Positions 6,012 to 9,024 of a stretch of 9,024 nucleotides of DNA are shown in pieces. The notes below the pieces were generated by a model. It saw nothing but the letters and a program-made list of their open reading frames with translations, searched no databases and was not told the DNA's origin. Made by a program: the position numbers and the translations under genes. Location: positions 1-9,024 of the forward strand of contig JAKPBL010000197.1 in NCBI GenBank assembly GCA_029778965.1, given 5' to 3'. Each line of letters starts with the position of its first letter. The first letter of the stretch is position 1. This stretch comes from Bacteroidota bacterium. Lineage in GTDB: Bacteria; Bacteroidota; Bacteroidia; Chitinophagales; Chitinophagaceae.

Positions 6012-6627
6012 AACGTTGATTTTGTGGCAAACAACCCCATACTATCAGGAGTTGTGCGGCCGCGTAGGTGACCATAATAAGAAAAGACGCTGCCGGCAGG
6101 GGACGAACAAAGCTGTTTATCGCCAGCAGGCTGTCTGACAACAGGAAAAGCGCGGCGCCCGTCCAACAATAATTGCCCATGCGCCGGGAGAGCACAAACA
6201 TAATGGCTATCACGCATGCATATACGAAAACAGGCAGTTTGAGCATATTGTTGAGATGCGGTGCCAGGAAAAAATAAAACAACCCCACATAGAGGCCCAT
6301 GCCGCCAAGTGCATACAGGTTCCACCGGCCGGTGGTCGCTGGCCGTGTTTGCCGGCGGTAAAAGAAAACGATATAGCAGATATGCGCCAGTAAAAACGAC
6401 GACAGTCCCGCCATAAAATACAGATCACCCGCACCCATCAGGAAAACATCGCCCAGCCACGAAAAGAACAACGCCGCGTTTACCCATGGTCGTGACCCTG
6501 CAAGCAGCAGAATCGCCATCAGCAGGGGCTTGCTGGCGTAGCGAAGCCATTCCCATCCGAAAGCCAGGGAAAGCAGGTGCAGCAGCACACACGCCAGGTA
6601 TCCGCTGAGCCAGCCCGGCCATCGCAT
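5998..6627 (-). CDS. YhhN/TMEM86-family integral membrane protein (lysoplasmalogenase-like)
   Basis: A 209-residue, very hydrophobic protein with about seven or eight predicted membrane helices. It has the landmarks of the YhhN/TMEM86 family: S-K-P (32-34), S-W-L-G-D (56-60), G-L-S-S-F-L-L-A-H (74-82) and L-S-D-S-L-L-A-I-N (163-171). D60 and D165 are the conserved acidic residues proposed to be functional in the family. Animal TMEM86 proteins and a Legionella member cleave the vinyl-ether bond of lysoplasmalogens; whether Bacteroidota members do this is unknown, and the real substrate may be a different ether or lysolipid. The ATG at 6627 shares its A with the stop codon of the lipoprotein gene (TGATG), and the 3' end overlaps nadB by 14 bases. 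It is thus locked inside an operon. Membrane topology is judged by eye. Confidence 0.85.
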   Translation of the reverse strand: MRWPGWLSGYLACVLLHLLSLAFGWEWLRYASKPLLMAILLLAGSRPWVNAALFFSWLGDVFLMGAGDLYFMAGLSSFLLAHICYIVFFYRRQTRPATTGRWNLYALGGMGLYVGLFYFFLAPHLNNMLKLPVFVYACVIAIMFVLSRRMGNYCWTGAALFLLSDSLLAINSFVRPLPAASFLIMVTYAAAQLLIVWGCLPQNQRYGTN

Positions 6628-7385
6628 CAGTAACGGATAACGATTTCAAGGGTTTTGGGTGAATCGAGGGCCACCATGATATCGCCGGGCAGGCTAACCG
6701 ATTTCTTATCGGCAGACAACACAGCTTTCGGGTTGCTTACTGATTTTACCGCACGCGGCAGTTTTACCGTCAGGTTCATGGCCATATCGCCCATCATCGA
6801 CATCATGCCTTTCGATTCCTGCAGCCGCGGATCGTTCATTACGCTGTCGTAACGGGCCTTGTTGAGCACGCGGCTGTATTCGCCGTCGGTGATGGTGACG
6901 TCGTACATGCCGCCGATCTTATCGAAGCCGCCCGAACCGCCCTCTTCAGAACTGCCCTGGTTGAGGCCTTTCATAAGACTGCTGAGCCCGCCGCCCTTGT
7001 TCATTGCCGTATATAGCTTATTGGCGTCGTTAACGTTTTTAAACGGGTAGCTCATGTCCACATCGAAGAGATTTTGTTCGATGTTCATCTTCAGTTTAAG
7101 GGAGCCGTCGCGCAGCAGGGCCTTGTCCTGCGCCGACATGCCACTGGCGGTATCGACCAGGTCTTTCATGTAAATGGTAGTATCCATTTTTTTGTCCATG
7201 CCTTCTTTTTTCAGGTCTTCCTCGCCGGCGAAGCTTTTCAGCATCTCGAACATTTTTCCCATATCGGAATGAACACGCATGCTGCCGGTACCGTTTGCGT
7301 TGATATTAACCTCTTCGTCGATAGTGATGCAGGCGGTAAAGCCGAGGGCCACGACGGCGGCGGCCAGTAGTTTTATTTTATGCAT
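6627..7385 (-). CDS. Predicted lipoprotein of unknown function
   Basis: I do not recognise a characterised family. The 252-residue product starts with a lipoprotein signal: K3/K5, a hydrophobic stretch (6-17), then G-F-T-A-C with C19 as the lipidation site. The -3 residue is F rather than the usual L. After it comes V-N-I-N-A-N-G-T-G-S-M (26-36), a beta-strand with an N-G-x-G turn that resembles the opening of LppM-like lipoproteins; I treat that only as a hint. Residues 131-160 are a glycine/serine-rich linker, and 191-203 are unusually methionine-rich. The final 60 residues look like beta-strands. There are no obvious catalytic motifs and no C-terminal membrane helix. The gene is 28 bases downstream of the epimerase-like gene and overlaps the YhhN-type start by one base, so it is probably co-expressed with both. 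The mature protein should be anchored in a membrane facing the periplasm or the cell surface. Confidence 0.8.
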   Translation of the reverse strand: MHKIKLLAAAVVALGFTACITIDEEVNINANGTGSMRVHSDMGKMFEMLKSFAGEEDLKKEGMDKKMDTTIYMKDLVDTASGMSAQDKALLRDGSLKLKMNIEQNLFDVDMSYPFKNVNDANKLYTAMNKGGGLSSLMKGLNQGSSEEGGSGGFDKIGGMYDVTITDGEYSRVLNKARYDSVMNDPRLQESKGMMSMMGDMAMNLTVKLPRAVKSVSNPKAVLSADKKSVSLPGDIMVALDSPKTLEIVIRY

Positions 7386-7413
7386 AATAACTGTTCAGGT
7401 ATGAATTGACAAA

Positions 7414-8376
7414 TTAAGCTCTTTCATTCGTATTTACCCGGTAATACACGGTAAAGGCGCGGCTTTCGCCCGGCGCCAGGGTAATAAGACCGATCTTGTT
7501 GTTGAACGCATTGGGCGCCGCCGTTAAATTTTCAACGGCTATGCTGCGGCGATGCGGTGGGATATACAGTTGCAGGTAGGGGTATTGCCCGTCGGTTTCA
7601 AACGATATCGAGATCCCGTTGCCGGGATTGGTAAGCACGCAAACGGGATTGCCCGCACGCGGGTCCAGCACGAAGCAATTGTCGAGCAGGCGGTCGCCTA
7701 CCGCAAGGCCCGTTCTGAAATCGTCTACCGGTAACACATGGCCTGTAGGAATCAGCTTCTCATCAAACGCAAGCATGCCTTCTGCCGCGAATTGCAGCCG
7801 GTACTCATCCACCTTTCCGCCGAGGCTGAAATAAGGATGCCAGCCATCTGCCATGGGTATGGGACCATCGCCCCGGTTGGTAAGGTTCGTTTTTATTTGC
7901 AACAGCCGGTTGGCGAAAAGCGTATAATCAATCTGGCAATCGTAACTGAACGGATAGCCGTTGTCGTCGGCCCGGTAGGCATAGCTGAATTGCGCCGAGG
8001 CCATAAAGTCGGTTACCGTTTTACCTGTTTCGGCGAATGGCTTGTTGAACAGCAGGCCGTGTATGGCCGTTCCGTCGGGAAACAGCTTTTCGAATTGGTA
8101 ATCTTTGTTATTGAAGTGATACCGGCCGTCGGGGATGCGGCAGGGAAAGGGCGAAAGTTTACTGCTTTTGAAGCTGCTGGCGAGCTGCCGGTCTATATCG
8201 GTCTTGTCAAGATAGTTGTCGATAAGCTGATGGGCGATGCCCTGCACCGGAAAGGAAAAGCCATGTAGCAAGGCGCCGTAGGCAGGAGCAACAGCAATCT
8301 CGGTGCGGGTGGCATCGTCGTGCAGGTACACGAGCGAAATACCGGCATGAGCGCCGGCGTTGATACGAAAACTCAT
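7414..8376 (-). CDS. Aldose 1-epimerase (GalM/mutarotase-like) family protein
   Basis: A 320-residue beta-sandwich sugar enzyme of the galactose-mutarotase superfamily, which interconverts alpha and beta anomers of aldoses or hexose phosphates. Expected catalytic positions are present: H106 in T-A-I-H-G-L-L, H180 in G-W-H-P-Y-F (the usual general acid) and E282 in A-V-E-N-L-T-A-A-P-N-A-F (the usual general base). D232 in L-D-N-C-F-V-L matches the sugar-contacting aspartate. No signal peptide is visible, so it should be cytosolic. The N-terminal half diverges from classical GalM, and the usual N-R-I segment is replaced by P-C-R-I-P-D-G-R-Y (78-86). Substrate is therefore open: it may act on another aldose or a phosphosugar. 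It is the first gene of a four-gene minus-strand run ending in nadB, and it is divergent from the class D beta-lactamase gene with 30 bases between the starts. Confidence 0.9.
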   Translation of the reverse strand: MSFRINAGAHAGISLVYLHDDATRTEIAVAPAYGALLHGFSFPVQGIAHQLIDNYLDKTDIDRQLASSFKSSKLSPFPCRIPDGRYHFNNKDYQFEKLFPDGTAIHGLLFNKPFAETGKTVTDFMASAQFSYAYRADDNGYPFSYDCQIDYTLFANRLLQIKTNLTNRGDGPIPMADGWHPYFSLGGKVDEYRLQFAAEGMLAFDEKLIPTGHVLPVDDFRTGLAVGDRLLDNCFVLDPRAGNPVCVLTNPGNGISISFETDGQYPYLQLYIPPHRRSIAVENLTAAPNAFNNKIGLITLAPGESRAFTVYYRVNTNERA

Positions 8377-8380
8377 GGAA

Positions 8381-8388
8381 CAAAACTA
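8381..8388 (-). promoter_or_regulatory. Putative -7 box for the epimerase-nadB operon
   Basis: Minus-strand TAGTTTTG (8388-8381) matches TAnnTTTG and ends 4 bases before the ATG at 8376. A TTTG lies upstream at 8407-8404, but with a 15-base spacer instead of about 19. The predicted transcript would be leaderless or nearly so. Only 2 bases separate this box from the opposing -7 box at 8391-8398. Confidence 0.45.
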
Positions 8389-8390
8389 CC

Positions 8391-8398
8391 TAACTTTG
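8391..8398 (+). promoter_or_regulatory. Putative -7 box for the class D beta-lactamase gene
   Basis: TAACTTTG (8391-8398) matches TAnnTTTG and lies 8 bases before the ATG at 8407. There is no TTG at the expected -33 distance, which would fall inside the divergent epimerase gene. The predicted leader is a few bases at most. Confidence 0.45.
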
Positions 8399-8406
8399 CG
8401 CCACAA

Positions 8407-9024
8407 ATGAATTTCATGCGACTGGTATTGTTGTTTGCTGTTTTGACCTGCTGGCTGGTTTCGTGCAGCCCTAATAATGTAGACGAACGCCCCGACCTGA
8501 ATGCTTTTTTTACAGAACACCGGGTAGAGGGCGTTTTCGGCCTGTTCGACAACGGTCAGGGAAGCTTTACGGTAACCGACAGGCACCGGTTCCGCGACAG
8601 CGCCTGGCTGCCTGCATCGACCTTTAAGGTCGTGAATTCGCTGATCGGCCTGGAAACAGGTGTGGTAAAAGACGACAGCACCGTGATTCCATGGGATGGT
8701 ATCAGCCGGCCGGTTGCCGACTGGAACCAGGACCTGAGCATGTACCGGGCTTTCCGGCTGTCGGCCGTACCGTGGTTCCAGGAACTGGCGCGGCGCATCG
8801 GCCAGCCGCTGATGCAGCATTGGATCGACACGCTGGGATATGGCAAGGGCTTTGGCAAAACGGCCATCAGCAAAATTGACACTTTCTGGCTCGACAATAG
8901 TATGAAAGTGACGCCCGATGAGCAACTGGGACTGGTGAAGCGGCTGTATTTCAGCCAACTGCCTTTCCAGCACCGCACGCAGGAGATCGTTTGCCGGATG
9001 ATGCTTATGGAAGACAACGCCAAT
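8407..9024 (+). CDS. Class D (OXA-like) beta-lactamase, lipoprotein form; 3' end outside window
   Basis: The frame from ATG 8407 is open to the window edge (206 residues, no stop). Residues 5-20 form a lipoprotein signal ending L-V-S-C, with C20 as the lipidation site, so the enzyme should be membrane-anchored and face the periplasm. Class D landmarks follow in order and at family spacing: P-A-S-T-F-K (69-74), with nucleophile S71 and K74 (the lysine that is carboxylated in OXA enzymes); S-A-V (119-121), the S-x-V motif; Y145-G-K147 where most OXA enzymes have Y-G-N; and I-D-T-F-W-L (157-162), whose W161 matches the tryptophan that packs on the carboxylated lysine (W154 in OXA-10). Between Y-G-K and F-W-L there are three more residues than in OXA-10. 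The K-T-G motif and C-terminal helix lie beyond the window. The sensor domain of BlaR1 is related, but that protein carries an N-terminal membrane protease. Beta-lactam hydrolysis is the likely role, but the spectrum cannot be read from this. Confidence 0.9.
   Translation, partial: MNFMRLVLLFAVLTCWLVSCSPNNVDERPDLNAFFTEHRVEGVFGLFDNGQGSFTVTDRHRFRDSAWLPASTFKVVNSLIGLETGVVKDDSTVIPWDGISRPVADWNQDLSMYRAFRLSAVPWFQELARRIGQPLMQHWIDTLGYGKGFGKTAISKIDTFWLDNSMKVTPDEQLGLVKRLYFSQLPFQHRTQEIVCRMMLMEDNAN

Noticed and set aside
8386..8973. 195-codon minus-strand open frame antisense to the beta-lactamase
   Set aside because: The plus-strand frame has a lipoprotein signal, S-T-F-K, S-A-V and F-W-L in correct order; the antisense frame shows no domain and would cover both promoters.
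8407..9024. BlaR1-type sensor instead of a beta-lactamase
   Set aside because: There is no N-terminal membrane protease region; the protein begins with a short lipoprotein signal and goes straight into the class D fold.

Overview
The window looks like ordinary chromosomal DNA from a member of the Bacteroidota, most likely the Chitinophagaceae or a close relative. Four things point there: the style of the encoded proteins, the absence of Shine-Dalgarno sequences, the repeated Bacteroidota -7 promoter box (TAnnTTTG) in front of genes, and two proteins with Bacteroidota-style lipoprotein signals. The family assignment is an inference from protein similarity as I remember it, not a search. I see no tRNA, rRNA, CRISPR array, insertion sequence or phage gene, and no gene-free stretch longer than about 100 bases.

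Left part (1-2699). The first 20 codons of a RidA-type enamine/imine deaminase run off the left edge on the minus strand. Divergent from it is tsaB (tRNA t6A modification). Next come a small ArsR-family regulator and a 468-residue protein built as metallo-beta-lactamase, inactive rhodanese, active rhodanese. This is the domain plan of CstB-type persulfide dioxygenase/sulfurtransferases. The last two genes read as a probable reactive-sulfur detoxification pair, with a hairpin terminator or attenuator between them.

Middle and right part (2711-8376, all minus strand). Read in the direction of transcription the order is: aldose 1-epimerase-like protein, lipoprotein of unknown function, YhhN/TMEM86 membrane protein, nadB (L-aspartate oxidase), then an LpxL/HtrB-type lipid A acyltransferase and an orphan NarL-type response regulator. 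The first four are tightly packed: a 28-base gap, a one-base TGATG overlap and a 14-base overlap. They are probably one operon. The acyltransferase has its own textbook Bacteroidota promoter and probably carries the response regulator with it.

Right edge (8407-9024, plus strand). The first 206 residues of a lipoprotein-type class D (OXA-like) beta-lactamase are present. It carries S-T-F-K and S-A-V motifs but Y-G-K where Y-G-N is usual. The gene continues beyond the window, so the K-T-G motif cannot be seen.

The most interesting signals are: (1) the ArsR plus MBL-rhodanese-rhodanese pair with a lone regulator cysteine; (2) the divergent class D beta-lactamase with an altered third motif; (3) -7 boxes sitting only 3-8 bases upstream of four start codons, which predicts leaderless or nearly leaderless mRNAs; and (4) a response regulator without a kinase downstream of a lipid A acyltransferase. 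I did not find a clearly new multi-gene system.
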